This document shows positions 15,692-24,442 of a stretch of 64,000 bases of DNA, piece by piece. The DNA is from Bradyrhizobium iriomotense. Lineage in GTDB: Bacteria; Pseudomonadota; Alphaproteobacteria; Rhizobiales; Xanthobacteraceae. Numbering within the stretch: the first letter of the stretch is position 1; every line of letters starts with the position of its first letter. The DNA is taken from positions 1-64,000 of the forward strand of contig NZ_BSOW01000009.1 in the NCBI RefSeq assembly GCF_030160715.1, read 5' to 3'. The position numbers and the translations under genes were made by a program. A model generated the notes under the pieces. That model saw nothing but the letters and a program-made list of their open reading frames with translations. It was not told where the DNA came from and did not search any database.

Positions 15692-16171
15692 CATCAGCCG
15701 GCCTGTAAGCCGGGTTTTGTAGGGCACCGCCCGCTTGCGCGGGCGATGCGTGACGGCCATTCCTCTGGGGCAATGTTTGCACATTGCCTCGAGCAACCTA
15801 CCCGGACGGCGGGCCTGACATCGCCCCGCGGCGTTATCGCTTGCGCGAACAGCCCGCTTAAGCCGTCCCTATTCGGTTTTGCTCCCGGTGGGGTTTGCCA
15901 TGCCGGCTCCGTTGCCGGAACCGCGGTGCGCTCTTACCGCACCTTTTCACCCTTACCCGTCTACGCAGCTGACGCTGCTACGAGGTGGCAAGCCCGGCGG
16001 GCCTGCCTCGCCGAAGCCCAAAGGGCGAAGGCGGGCGGTTCGTTCTCTGTGGCACTTTCCCTAGGGTCACCCCCGCCGGACGTTATCCGGCACCGCATGT
16101 CAAGGGAGCCCGGACTTTCCTCCCCGGCGGCCTTTCGACACTTGCCGGAGCGGCCGTCCGGCCGACTGATG
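15692..16171 (-). ncRNA. rnpB: RNase P RNA, bacterial class A
   Basis: This is the catalytic RNA that trims the 5' leader of tRNA precursors with the RnpA protein. Reading the minus strand, the 5' end CATCAGTCGGCC pairs with the 3' end GGCCGGCTGATG to form P1 (12 pairs, one G-U). Conserved blocks follow: GGGGAGGAAAGTCCGGGCTC near the 5' end, CAGTGCCACAGAGAA in the middle, GGGTAAGGGTGAAAAGGTGC with GGTAAGAGCGCACC, and a 3' block ending ACAAAACCCGGCTTACAGG. A weak promoter (TTGACG, complement of 16201-16206) lies upstream. Ends are set from P1 and may be off by a few bases. Confidence 0.95.
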
Positions 16172-16252
16172 GTGTACGCAATGAGCATTTATGACGGTTT
16201 CGTCAAGGCGATATCGTTCCGCACGACATGCGAAAATAATTTATCCTGAAGA

Positions 16253-16279
16253 TGTCGTTTGATGTTTGCCCCGTTCGAC
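16253..16279 (+). promoter_or_regulatory. Candidate ECF sigma promoter of the first yciI gene
   Basis: TGTCGT (16253-16258) and CGAC (16276-16279) are separated by 17 bases. The same pair with the same spacing precedes the second yciI gene. TGTCG-type -35 and CG-rich -10 elements fit ECF promoters, and as I recall ECF42 targets use a TGTCGA-like -35. The call rests on conservation between copies and on that memory. Confidence 0.5.
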
Positions 16280-16317
16280 CGGATGTCGGCGATCCCCCGA
16301 GCAACAGGAGTTAAACG

Positions 16318-16668
16318 ATGCAGTATCTGCTGCTGATCTACCGGAACGAAGCTCAACAGAGCAGGATGGACCCTGCGGACTACCAGAAGCTGTTGGCGGA
16401 GTACGGGGCGTATACCCAGTCCATCGTTCAGAGCGGCAATTTCAAGGCCGGCGACGGGCTGCAGCCAACCACGACGGCGACCACCGTTCGCGTTCGCGAT
16501 GGCAAGATACTGACGACCGATGGTCCGTTCGCGGAGACCCGCGAGCAACTCGGCGGCTACTATCTCGTCGACGCCAAGGATCTCGACGCCGCGATCGCGA
16601 TGGCTGCGCGGATTCCCGGGGCCAGGCACGGGTCGATCGAAGTCAGACCGGTCATGATCTACAAGTGA
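16318..16668 (+). CDS. YciI-like (DGPF-domain) protein, first copy
   Basis: This 116-residue protein has the YCII-related fold, a dimeric ferredoxin-like domain. The N-terminus [11 protein letters not shown] and the signature [19 protein letters not shown] (the DGPF motif, about residues 66-69) are clear. The biochemical role of DGPF proteins is not known, but they are regularly encoded next to ECF41/ECF42-type sigma factors. A AGGAG ribosome site lies 9 bases upstream. It is the first member of a tandem pair; this copy differs from the second mainly in residues 10-31. Confidence 0.9.
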   Translation: MQYLLLIYRNEAQQSRMDPADYQKLLAEYGAYTQSIVQSGNFKAGDGLQPTTTATTVRVRDGKILTTDGPFAETREQLGGYYLVDAKDLDAAIAMAARIPGARHGSIEVRPVMIYK

Positions 16669-16702
16669 TCTCGTCCGCCGACATCGAAAAAAATCGTGAA
16701 GA

Positions 16703-16729
16703 TGTCGTTTGGTGCGTTCCCCGTTCGAC
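16703..16729 (+). promoter_or_regulatory. Candidate ECF sigma promoter of the second yciI gene
   Basis: TGTCGT (16703-16708) and CGAC (16726-16729) keep the 17-base spacing seen in the first copy, and the stretch CCCCGTTCGAC is identical. It would drive the second yciI gene and the sigma gene that overlaps it, which would give autoregulation. Confidence 0.5.
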
Positions 16730-16766
16730 TGGATGTCGGCAATTCAGCCGATCAAGGAGTTAACCG

Positions 16767-17117
16767 ATGCAGTATCTGCTGTTGATTTATCGGAGCGAAG
16801 CCGAGGTGCTGAAGATGGATGCCGCTGACCGGCAGAAGATGTCGGCGGAGTACGGCACGTACACCCAGTCCATCATCCAGAGCGGCCATTTCAAGGCCGG
16901 CGACGGGCTTCAGCCGACCACGACTGCGACCACCGTGCGCGTGCGTGACGGTAAGACCCTGACCACCGATGGTCCGTTCGCGGAGACGCGCGAGCAACTC
17001 GGCGGCTACTACCTGGTCGAGGCTAAGGATCTCGATACTGCGATCGCGCTGGCCGCGCGAATTCCCGGGGCCAGGGAAGGGTCGATCGAAGTCAGGCCGG
17101 TCATGATCTACAAGTGA
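16767..17117 (+). CDS. YciI-like (DGPF-domain) protein, second copy
   Basis: This is the 116-residue paralogue of the preceding gene, identical from [19 protein letters not shown] through most of the C-terminal half and ending in the same RPVMIYK. The start has AAGGAG 9 bases upstream. Its TGA stop overlaps the ATG of the sigma factor (TGATG at 17115-17119), which indicates translational coupling. This copy is therefore the ancestral partner of the sigma gene in position, and the first copy is the extra one. Confidence 0.9.
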   Translation: MQYLLLIYRSEAEVLKMDAADRQKMSAEYGTYTQSIIQSGHFKAGDGLQPTTTATTVRVRDGKTLTTDGPFAETREQLGGYYLVEAKDLDTAIALAARIPGAREGSIEVRPVMIYK

Positions 17118-18349
17118 TGTCGTCCATCGAGATCGGAAAAGTCTTCCGCGACGAGGCGGGGCGGGCGCTCGCCACGCTGATCCGCCTCGTCGGCGATTTC
17201 GATCTCGCTGAAGATGCGCTCCAGGACGCCTTTGCAGTCGCACTGGAGCGCTGGTCTGCGCGCGAGATGCCCGACAATCCGCGTGCCTGGCTCGTCAATG
17301 TCGGACGCAACAAGGCGATCGACCGCATCCGCCGCCGGGCGGCGTTTCGCGGCAAGCAGCAGGCGCTCGTGCATGAGCTCGAGCTGAATGCGCAAGCGCC
17401 CGACGAGCCGGCGACGATGCTTGACGACGATATGCTGCGGCTGATCTTCACCTGCTGTCATCCTGCGTTCGCGCCCGAGGTCCAGGTCGCGCTGACGCTG
17501 CGCACGGTGTGCGGGCTCACCACGGCGCAGGTCGCGCGCGCCTTTCTCGTCAGCGAGGAGGCGATGGCGCAGCGTCTCGTCCGTGCCAAGCAGAAGATCA
17601 GGCTCGCCGGCATTCCCTACGAGGTGCCGGAGCGCGACGCGCTGGAGCTGCGCCTCAACGGCGTACTCGCTGTGATCTACCTCGTCTTCACAGAGGGCTA
17701 TGTTGCGACCTCAGGCGCAGACCTGATGCGGCCGGATCTTGCGGTCGAGGCGATCCGGCTCGGCCGATTGCTCGACCGCCTGATGCCTGATCGTGCCGGT
17801 ATCAAGGGCCTGCTGTCCCTGATGCTGCTGCACGATGCGCGCCGTGCCGGGCGCGAGACGTCGGCCGGCGACATCGTGCTGCTGGAGGACCAGGACCGCA
17901 CGCTGTGGGATCGTGCGCAGATCGAGGAAGGCTCGCGTCTGGTCGACGATGCGCTGCGCGTGCCCGGCCGACCGCAGCCCTACGCCGTGCAGGCGGCGAT
18001 TGCCGCGCTCCATGCGCGGGCGCCGAGTTATGAGGAGACTGACTGGCCGCAGATCGCCGGACTCTACGAAGTGCTGCTGCGGATCAACCCGTCGCCGGTG
18101 ATCGAGCTCAACCGTGCGGCGGCCGTGTCCATGGTCGACGGCCCCGCACGCGCGCTCGATCTCGTCGACGCGATCGCAGCGCGCGGCGGGCTCGATGGCT
18201 ACGAGCTGTTGCCCGCGGTGCGCGCCGATTTGCTGCGACGGCTCGACCGGAAGGACGAGGCACGCGAGGCCTATGTCGCGGCGACGGTGGCGACGCAGCT
18301 CGAGCCGCTGCGGAGGCTGTATGCGCGGAGGATGAGGGAACTGGGGTAG
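17117..18349 (+). CDS. ECF-type RNA polymerase sigma factor with long C-terminal extension (ECF42-like)
   Basis: This 410-residue protein shows sigma region 2 at residues 1-75 ([20 protein letters not shown] ... [20 protein letters not shown]) and region 4 near 110-160 ([37 protein letters not shown]). The remaining 240 residues are a helical TPR-like extension (DUF6596 type) with [14 protein letters not shown] sequence [25 protein letters not shown]. No anti-sigma factor is present. This layout with DGPF/YciI partners defines the ECF42 group, where the extension is thought to control activity. The start is set by the TGATG overlap. Confidence 0.9.
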   Translation: MSSIEIGKVFRDEAGRALATLIRLVGDFDLAEDALQDAFAVALERWSAREMPDNPRAWLVNVGRNKAIDRIRRRAAFRGKQQALVHELELNAQAPDEPATMLDDDMLRLIFTCCHPAFAPEVQVALTLRTVCGLTTAQVARAFLVSEEAMAQRLVRAKQKIRLAGIPYEVPERDALELRLNGVLAVIYLVFTEGYVATSGADLMRPDLAVEAIRLGRLLDRLMPDRAGIKGLLSLMLLHDARRAGRETSAGDIVLLEDQDRTLWDRAQIEEGSRLVDDALRVPGRPQPYAVQAAIAALHARAPSYEETDWPQIAGLYEVLLRINPSPVIELNRAAAVSMVDGPARALDLVDAIAARGGLDGYELLPAVRADLLRRLDRKDEAREAYVAATVATQLEPLRRLYARRMRELG

Positions 18350-18363
18350 GCTACTTCAACACC

Positions 18364-18448
18364 GTCATTGCGAGCGAAGCGAAGCAATCCAGATTGTTTC
18401 CGCGGAGACAGTCGGGATTGCTTCGTCGCTTCGCTCCTCGCAATAACG
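18364..18448. repeat. Intergenic inverted repeat, family G
   Basis: GTCATTGCGAGCGAAGCGAA and CAATCC on the left are mirrored by GGATTG and CTTCGTCGCTTCGCTCCTCG on the right, about 25 bases per arm with a few mismatches. It lies between the convergent sigma and amidase genes and may serve as a two-way terminator. Confidence 0.8.
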
Positions 18449-18467
18449 AAGTATGTGGCTTGCGCCG

Positions 18468-19331
18468 TCACTTCGATGCGACGGTCGCACCTTCTGTCGG
18501 CAAGCTCGCCAGCAGGGCCTGCAATGTCGACAGTGTCGAGTGATCAACGACGCCGTCCAGCCGCGCCGGGCGGAAATGGCGCTGGAAGGCGGTGACGACC
18601 TCCATCGTCGTCGCATCGTACTTGCCGGTGAGCGGAACGCCGTAGCCATATTTGGCGAGCGCCTGCTGCAGGCTCAGCACCTCGTCGCTGATCGTGCCGA
18701 GCATCAGGCTTTCGCCGCGCACGATCGGCGCCGGCGTTACCCAGTGGCCGACGCCGGAATTGGCCAGCGAGTGCCACGGAAATTTCTCGCCGGGATCCTT
18801 CTTGCGCGCGGGCGCGACGTCGGAATGGCCGAGCACCCGGTGCGGCGCCACCTTGCGGCGAAGCATGATGCCGCGGCACAGCGCGATCACGGCAGCGATC
18901 TGGCGCAGCGGGAACTCCGGATAACCCCAGTCATGGCCGCGATTGACGATCTCGATGCCGATCGAGCAGGAGTTGACGTCGTCCTCGCCCGCCCATGACG
19001 AGACGCCGGCGTGCCAGGCGCGCTTGCTCTCCGGCACGCATTGCACGATGCGGCCGTCCTCGAGCACGACGTAATGGGCCGAGACCTCGGTGCCCGCCGT
19101 GCACAGCCGCGCCAGCGCGCCCTCGACATCGGGCATCCCGGTGTAGTGCAGCAGGATCATGTCCGGCTGGCGGCCCTTGTTGCGCTCGCCATAGTTCGGA
19201 GAGGGGATGATGTCGGAGACGGTGGAGGAATCGGGGTCGAACGTCCGCATGCTCGCCGCGGCCTTGGGAACCGGGAGCACACGTTGACGCTTCGAATCAG
19301 ATCCTGATGACGCGGACGAACCGGACGACAT
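18468..19331 (-). CDS. N-acetylmuramoyl-L-alanine amidase (AmiD-like) with peptidoglycan-binding domain
   Basis: This 287-residue enzyme cleaves the bond between MurNAc and the stem peptide. The Amidase_2 domain spans about residues 45-190: PSPNYGERN, the zinc ligand His62 in LLHYTG, His169 in LGHSDVAP, and Asp179 in KKDPGEKFPW. The C-terminal 70 residues are a PG_binding_1 helical domain (LQQALAKYGYGVPLTGKYDA). No signal peptide or lipobox is seen, so it may act on cytoplasmic recycled muropeptides or be exported otherwise. A shorter start at Met28 (19250) is possible. It is divergent from the dcw cluster. Confidence 0.88.
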   Translation of the reverse strand: MSSGSSASSGSDSKRQRVLPVPKAAASMRTFDPDSSTVSDIIPSPNYGERNKGRQPDMILLHYTGMPDVEGALARLCTAGTEVSAHYVVLEDGRIVQCVPESKRAWHAGVSSWAGEDDVNSCSIGIEIVNRGHDWGYPEFPLRQIAAVIALCRGIMLRRKVAPHRVLGHSDVAPARKKDPGEKFPWHSLANSGVGHWVTPAPIVRGESLMLGTISDEVLSLQQALAKYGYGVPLTGKYDATTMEVVTAFQRHFRPARLDGVVDHSTLSTLQALLASLPTEGATVASK

Positions 19332-19769
19332 TAATTAAGGCTCAATCGGACGAGAGCGGTGGGCTCTTCAAGCCCCTCACTTTACTATTCCTTTACACTT
19401 GCGGCCGCGCAATCGCCGGCATCGGTTAACGGGCGCATTTCGCGGCAGGTGTGTGGATGACGCATCACCACGGATTTTACCTTTTTGACTTGTAACCGAA
19501 CCATCAACACTTTCTTAACGCTAAGGGCCGTTACTGACAGGTGAAGAGCCGACCCGCGTCCGGAGGCGGCCAACGCGTTTTTTGCTCGAAATCCCATGGC
19601 TGCCCGACAAATTCCATGCGGAAAACAGGGTTTGCGGCCGGGGACCGCCGGGCTGGGCGAACGCGCCGTACAGGGGTTGAGCCGTGGAACCGCCGCGAAG
19701 CGGAACAATTCGAGACGTGATGGGCGTGTTAACCATCGTTCTCGTCCGCACGCCCAGCGAGTCGGGCGC
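19332..19769. promoter_or_regulatory. Upstream region of the dcw cluster with a CtrA-like site; no mraZ
   Basis: This 438-base gap separates the amidase gene from rsmH. TTAACCAT at 19729-19736 is identical to the 8-base CtrA half-site known in Caulobacter, and further TTAAC words occur at 19426 and 19515. No mraZ gene is recognisable, although mraZ commonly heads the cluster in other bacteria. In-frame codons upstream of the chosen rsmH start do not resemble MraZ. Confidence 0.45.
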
Positions 19770-20759
19770 ATGAGCTCCCCTGCCCACATTCCCGTGCTCG
19801 GACGCGAGGCGATCGAGCATCTCGCGCCGCGCGAGGGCGGCGTCTATGTCGATGCGACCTTCGGTGGCGGCGGCTACAGCCGCGCCATTCTGGATGTACC
19901 GGGAACCCGTGTCATCGGCATCGATCGCGATCGCACGGCGATCGCCGGTGGCTTTGATCTGGTCGACCGGTCTCGTGGGCGCCTGACGCTTGTCGAAGAC
20001 CGCTTCTCGAATCTCGCCGAGGTCTGCGCCGCGCAAGGCGTCGATGCCGTCGACGGCGTCGTCATGGACGTCGGCGTTTCCTCGATGCAACTCGACCAGG
20101 CCGGCCGCGGCTTCTCGTTCCGGCTCGATGGTCCCCTCGACATGCGGATGGGGCAGGCGGGGCCGACCGCCGCGGACGTCGTGGCAAAAGCGTCCGAAAG
20201 CGATCTTGCTGACATCATCTATCTCTTCGGCGAGGAGCGGCATTCGCGCAAAGTCGCGCGCGCCATCGTCGCGGCACGCGAGGAAGCGCCGATCACGACC
20301 ACGCGCGCGCTCGCCGATCTCGTTGCAAGGGTCGTGCGCTCGAAGCCCGGCGACATCCATCCGGCGACGCGGACCTTCCAGGGCCTGCGCATCTTCGTCA
20401 ATGAAGAGCTCGAAGAGCTGGAGACCGCTCTTGCGGCTGCTGAACGTGTGTTGAGGCCCGGCGGTCGGCTGGTCGTGCTGTCCTTCCATTCGCTGGAAGA
20501 CCGCATCGTCAAGAATTTCCTCAGCGAACGCGCCAAGACCGGCGGCGGCTCGCGGCATCTGCCCGAGGTCGCACAGGTGCCACCGAGCTTCCAGCTTCTG
20601 ACGCGGCGTCCCGTCGTCGCGGGCGAAGAGGAGGTCGCGCATAATCCGCGCGCGCGTTCCGCGAAGCTGCGCGCCGCCGAGCGGACCGCGGCTGCCGCGC
20701 ATGCCGAGGGCGAGTCATCATCTTGGCCGAGACTCTCCGACGTGATGAGGGGCGGCTAG
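19770..20759 (+). CDS. rsmH: 16S rRNA m4C1402 methyltransferase
   Basis: RsmH (MraW) N4-methylates C1402 in the decoding centre of 16S rRNA using S-adenosylmethionine. From the ATG at 19770 it is 329 residues, the normal size. [36 protein letters not shown] carries the SAM-binding glycine motif, and [14 protein letters not shown] and [15 protein letters not shown] are family signatures. The alternative start at 19596 would add 58 residues unlike any RsmH. It heads the dcw cluster and is followed after 3 bases by ftsL. Confidence 0.95.
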   Translation: MSSPAHIPVLGREAIEHLAPREGGVYVDATFGGGGYSRAILDVPGTRVIGIDRDRTAIAGGFDLVDRSRGRLTLVEDRFSNLAEVCAAQGVDAVDGVVMDVGVSSMQLDQAGRGFSFRLDGPLDMRMGQAGPTAADVVAKASESDLADIIYLFGEERHSRKVARAIVAAREEAPITTTRALADLVARVVRSKPGDIHPATRTFQGLRIFVNEELEELETALAAAERVLRPGGRLVVLSFHSLEDRIVKNFLSERAKTGGGSRHLPEVAQVPPSFQLLTRRPVVAGEEEVAHNPRARSAKLRAAERTAAAAHAEGESSSWPRLSDVMRGG

Positions 20760-20762
20760 CGC

Positions 20763-21155
20763 ATGCGCATTATCCACCTCCTCGTCATCGGCGCGCTGAT
20801 CTTCGCCGCGGCCTATGTCTACCGGATCAAGATGGAATCCACCGCCCGGACCGAGCGGGTGCTTCGGCTGCATGCCGACATCCGCGAGCAGCGCGATGCC
20901 ATCGCCGCGCTGCGCTCCGAATGGGCCAAGCTCGATGCGCCGCTGCGGCTGCAAGGACTTGCCGATCGGCATCTGCCGCTCAAGCCCGTCAATGGCACGC
21001 AATACGACTCGCTGAAGAACCTGCCCGATCGTCCGCCGCGGCTGGTCAGGCCGGGCGAGCCTGATCCGATCGGTGCCATGATCAACACCATCGAAGCTGC
21101 GACCGATGCCGACACGGTCACGGGTTCGGTGCCGCAGCCGGAGGACAAGCAATGA
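20763..21155 (+). CDS. ftsL: Cell division protein FtsL
   Basis: This 130-residue bitopic protein has a membrane span at residues 4-21 (IHLLVIGALIFAAAYVYRI) and then a coiled coil (about 28-60: TERVLRLHADIREQRDAIAA). FtsL joins FtsQ and FtsB in the complex that activates FtsW/FtsI. The tail after the coil is Pro-rich and longer than in enteric FtsL. Identification rests on topology and position between rsmH and ftsI, because the sequence of FtsL is poorly conserved. Its stop overlaps the ftsI start (ATGA). Confidence 0.88.
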   Translation: MRIIHLLVIGALIFAAAYVYRIKMESTARTERVLRLHADIREQRDAIAALRSEWAKLDAPLRLQGLADRHLPLKPVNGTQYDSLKNLPDRPPRLVRPGEPDPIGAMINTIEAATDADTVTGSVPQPEDKQ

Positions 21156-22903
21156 GCGCTGCCACTCCGAGCAAACCCGCAAGGCCGCCGGAACCCTGGC
21201 ATCAGCGGCTGATCCGCAGCCTGCTCTACGGGCGCAATGTCGATCGCGCGGCGAAGGCACGCGCGCGTGTCGGCCTTGCAATCCTGGCGTTTTCGGCCGT
21301 CTATGCCCTCATCGGCGGCCGGCTCGTGATGTTCGCCATCGGTGCCGACGTCCACAGCGCGCGCCGCGGCGGCGCGCAGGATGTGGTTGCGACCGCGCGG
21401 CCCGACATCGTCGACCGCAACGGCGAGATCCTCGCCACCGACGTCAAGGCGCCGAGTCTGTTCGGCGAGCCGCGTCGCATCATCGACAAGGACGAGGCGA
21501 TCGAGCTGCTCACCGCCACCGTGCCTGACCTCGACGAGGCCGAAGTGCGCGAGCGGCTGTCAGCGCGGAAGGGTTTCGTCTGGCTGAAGCGCGAGATCAC
21601 GCCGAAGCAGCAGCAGGAAATCCACAAGCTCGGCATTCCCGGCATCGGCTTCCTGCGTGAGAACAAGCGCGTCTATCCGACCGGCAACGAGGTCGCCCAC
21701 CTCATCGGTCTCGTCAATATCGACAACCAGGGCATCGCCGGCATGGAGAAGTGGCTCGACAATAACGGGCTCGCCGATCTCCATCGCGCAGGCTTTGCCA
21801 CCGATCGCCTGCAAAAGCCGATCGAGCTGTCGGTGGACTTGCGCGTCGAGCACGCGCTGCGCGACGAGCTGTTGAAGGCAAAGGAGAAGTTCCACGCCAA
21901 GGCGGCGTCGGGCATTATCTCCAACGTCAAGACCGGCGAGATCGTGGCAATGGTCTCGCTGCCGGATTTCGATCCGAACAACCCGAAGGAAGCGCACGAC
22001 CCTGACCGCATCAACCGCCTGACCACCGGCGTCTACGAGATGGGCTCGACCTTCAAGGCGTTCACGCTCGCAATGGCGCTCGATTCCGGCAAGATCAACC
22101 TGAACTCGATGTGGGATGCACGCGGAAACCTGCACTACGGCAAGTTCACCATCCATGACAGCCACATGCTCGGGCGTTTCATCAACACCAAGGAAGTATT
22201 CACCTTCTCGTCCAATATCGGCGCTGCGCGGATTGCGCTCGGCCAAGGCGTCGAGGCGCACAAGGCGTTCCTGGCCAAAATGGGCCAGTTGACGCGGTTG
22301 CGCACCGAATTGCCGGAGAGCGCTGCCCCGCTGGTCCCGCGCCGTTGGGGTGAGCTGAACACGGTCACCGTTGCGTTCGGTCAGGGCCTGTCCGTGGCGC
22401 CTCTGCAGGCGGTGATGGGCATCAACGCCCTGGTGAACGGCGGCTATCTCATTCCTCCGACGTTCCTCAAGCGCAGCGAAGAAGAGGCCGCGGCGATGGC
22501 CAAGCGCGTCATCAAGCCCGAGACCTCCGACAAGATGCGCTATCTGATGCGGCTCAACGCCGAGATCGGCACCGCCAAGAAGGCCGATGTTCCCGGCTAT
22601 TATATCGGTGGCAAGACCGGCACGTCCGAGAAGGTCATCAACGGCCGCTACGCCAAGAAGCGGGTGCTCAACTCCTTCACCGCGATCATGCCCTCCGACG
22701 ATCCGAAGTACCAGATTCTGGTCATGCTGGATGAGCCACAGCCTCTGAAGGAGACGTATGGCTTCATCACGTCAGGCTTCAATGCTGTGCCGACGGGGGG
22801 TAACGTTATTGCCCGCATCGGGCCGCTCCTGGGCATCGAGCCCCGTTTCAACCTGCCGCCGTCCGACCGCCTTATTCTTGCAGCATCCAGGACAACCCAG
22901 TAA
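21152..22903 (+). CDS. ftsI: Septal peptidoglycan transpeptidase PBP3
   Basis: FtsI crosslinks new septal peptidoglycan with FtsW as its glycosyltransferase partner. The 583-residue protein has a cytoplasmic N-terminus, a membrane span (about 43-63), a pedestal domain beginning RPDIVDRNGEILATD, and a penicillin-binding domain with Ser299-TFK-302, SSN at 353-355 and KTG at 488-490. Length is normal for alphaproteobacteria. The next gene starts 66 bases after the stop. Confidence 0.96.
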   Translation: MSAATPSKPARPPEPWHQRLIRSLLYGRNVDRAAKARARVGLAILAFSAVYALIGGRLVMFAIGADVHSARRGGAQDVVATARPDIVDRNGEILATDVKAPSLFGEPRRIIDKDEAIELLTATVPDLDEAEVRERLSARKGFVWLKREITPKQQQEIHKLGIPGIGFLRENKRVYPTGNEVAHLIGLVNIDNQGIAGMEKWLDNNGLADLHRAGFATDRLQKPIELSVDLRVEHALRDELLKAKEKFHAKAASGIISNVKTGEIVAMVSLPDFDPNNPKEAHDPDRINRLTTGVYEMGSTFKAFTLAMALDSGKINLNSMWDARGNLHYGKFTIHDSHMLGRFINTKEVFTFSSNIGAARIALGQGVEAHKAFLAKMGQLTRLRTELPESAAPLVPRRWGELNTVTVAFGQGLSVAPLQAVMGINALVNGGYLIPPTFLKRSEEEAAAMAKRVIKPETSDKMRYLMRLNAEIGTAKKADVPGYYIGGKTGTSEKVINGRYAKKRVLNSFTAIMPSDDPKYQILVMLDEPQPLKETYGFITSGFNAVPTGGNVIARIGPLLGIEPRFNLPPSDRLILAASRTTQ

Positions 22904-22969
22904 GCCGTACCGAGGCTGCCCCGAGTCGGGTTTCCCCTGGATCCGGCTTGGTATCTCGACTGGAAGGCC

Positions 22970-24442
22970 ATGAAACTGCGCGACCTCTTGGGTCAGGATT
23001 TTCCGGGCAATGATGCCGCAATCGAGCCCGCCGTCGCGGCGCTCGATGTGACGGGGCTTGCGCTCGACAGCCGCGTGGTGAGGTCCGGCGATCTGTTTTT
23101 TGCGCTTGCGGGCAGCAAGACCGACGGCGCGCGGTTCATCGATGCCGCCGTCGCCGCGGGCGCCGTCGCTGTCGTCGGCGAGCATGCGCCGGATGCCCGC
23201 AAGGTGCCGTTCATTGCGGTCTCCAATCCGCGGCGCGCGCTGGCGCTGGCGGCGGCAAGATTCTTCCCCGCACAGCCTGCGACCATCGCGGCAGTGACCG
23301 GCACCAGCGGCAAGACCTCGGTGGCGGCGTTCACGCGGCAGATATGGGAGCGGCTCGGCCACGTCTCCGCCAGCATCGGGACCATCGGCCTGGTCTCGCC
23401 GAAGCGCACCGTCTATGGCTCGCTGACGACGCCCGATCCGATCGCGCTGCACCGGCAGCTCGATGAGATCGCGCGTGACGGCGTCACGCATCTGGCGTTT
23501 GAGGCGTCCTCGCACGGGCTCGATCAATATCGCCTCGACGGCGTGCGCGTCGCGGCCGGCGGCTTCACCAACCTCACGCGCGACCACATGGATTACCATC
23601 CGACAGTTGCGCATTATCTTGCTGCGAAGCTGCGGTTGTTCCGCGATCTGGTCCCGCCAGGCGGTGCGGCCGTGATCTCCGCAGATCATGATTGCTCGAC
23701 TGAGGCGATCGAGGCCGCGAGGTCGCGCGGCTTGCGCGTGATGGCGGTCGGTCGCAACGGCGACGGGGCAGGCGAGGGCATCCGCCTCGTCGATGCCGAA
23801 GTCGACGGCTTTTCGCAGCAGCTCGCAATCGAGCATCGCGGCAAGGCGTATTCGATCAGGCTGCCGCTGGTCGGCGCATTCCAGATCGAGAACGCGCTGG
23901 TCGCCGCTGGTCTCGCGATCGGCACCGGCAGCGATGCGGCGAATGTCTTTGGGAGCCTCGAGCATCTCGAAGGCGCCAAGGGTCGGCTCGAGCTCGTCGG
24001 CGAGCGCAATGGCGCGCCGATCTTCGTCGACTACGCACACAAGCCGGATGCATTGGTCAAGGCACTTCAGGCGCTGCGGCCCTATGCGAAGCGCAAGCTC
24101 ATCGTCGTGTTCGGCGCCGGCGGCGATCGCGATGCCGGCAAGAGGCCGATCATGGGTGCGATCGCGGCGGAGAATGCCGACGGCGTCATCATCACCGACG
24201 ACAATCCGCGCAGCGAAAGGCCGGAAGCCATTCGCGCCGCGATCCTCGCGGCTGCAAAAGGCGCGAAGGAGATTGGTGACCGCGCTGCGGCGATCCGCGC
24301 GGCAATCGAGGAGCTCGAGCCGGGAGATGCGCTGCTGATCGCCGGCAAGGGCCACGAGACCGGGCAGATCATCGGCGGCGATGTGCTGCCGTTCAGCGAT
24401 CACGAGGCGGTCGCGGCCGCATTAGCGACGAGGGTTTCATGA
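22970..24442 (+). CDS. murE: UDP-MurNAc-tripeptide synthetase, meso-DAP adding
   Basis: MurE ligates meso-diaminopimelate to UDP-MurNAc-L-Ala-D-Glu. The 490-residue protein has the ATP loop TGTSGKTS (110-117) and the Mur motif EASSHGLDQYRLDG. The specificity signature DNPRSE (about 411-416) binds the DAP carboxylate in meso-DAP enzymes, as opposed to lysine enzymes. The stop overlaps the murF start (ATGA at 24439-24442), so the two are coupled. Confidence 0.96.
   Translation: MKLRDLLGQDFPGNDAAIEPAVAALDVTGLALDSRVVRSGDLFFALAGSKTDGARFIDAAVAAGAVAVVGEHAPDARKVPFIAVSNPRRALALAAARFFPAQPATIAAVTGTSGKTSVAAFTRQIWERLGHVSASIGTIGLVSPKRTVYGSLTTPDPIALHRQLDEIARDGVTHLAFEASSHGLDQYRLDGVRVAAGGFTNLTRDHMDYHPTVAHYLAAKLRLFRDLVPPGGAAVISADHDCSTEAIEAARSRGLRVMAVGRNGDGAGEGIRLVDAEVDGFSQQLAIEHRGKAYSIRLPLVGAFQIENALVAAGLAIGTGSDAANVFGSLEHLEGAKGRLELVGERNGAPIFVDYAHKPDALVKALQALRPYAKRKLIVVFGAGGDRDAGKRPIMGAIAAENADGVIITDDNPRSERPEAIRAAILAAAKGAKEIGDRAAAIRAAIEELEPGDALLIAGKGHETGQIIGGDVLPFSDHEAVAAALATRVS

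Larger units (their letters stand above)
16247..17147 (+). repeat. Imperfect tandem duplication of promoter, yciI gene and sigma-gene start
   Basis: Two units about 450 bases long lie head to tail. The offset is 450 at the leader GATGTCGTTT (16251 and 16701) and 449 at the start and stop codons (16318/16767 and 16668/17117). The proteins differ at 17 of 116 positions by my count. After the first stop, TGATCTCGTCCGCCGACATC resembles TGATGTCGTCCATCGAGATC at the start of the sigma gene. The duplicated unit therefore ran from the promoter into the first codons of the sigma factor. Confidence 0.85.

Noticed and set aside
18364..18448. Insertion sequence or CRISPR repeat
   Set aside because: Only one inverted repeat with no spacer array, no transposase and a sequence type common as a bacterial intergenic repeat.
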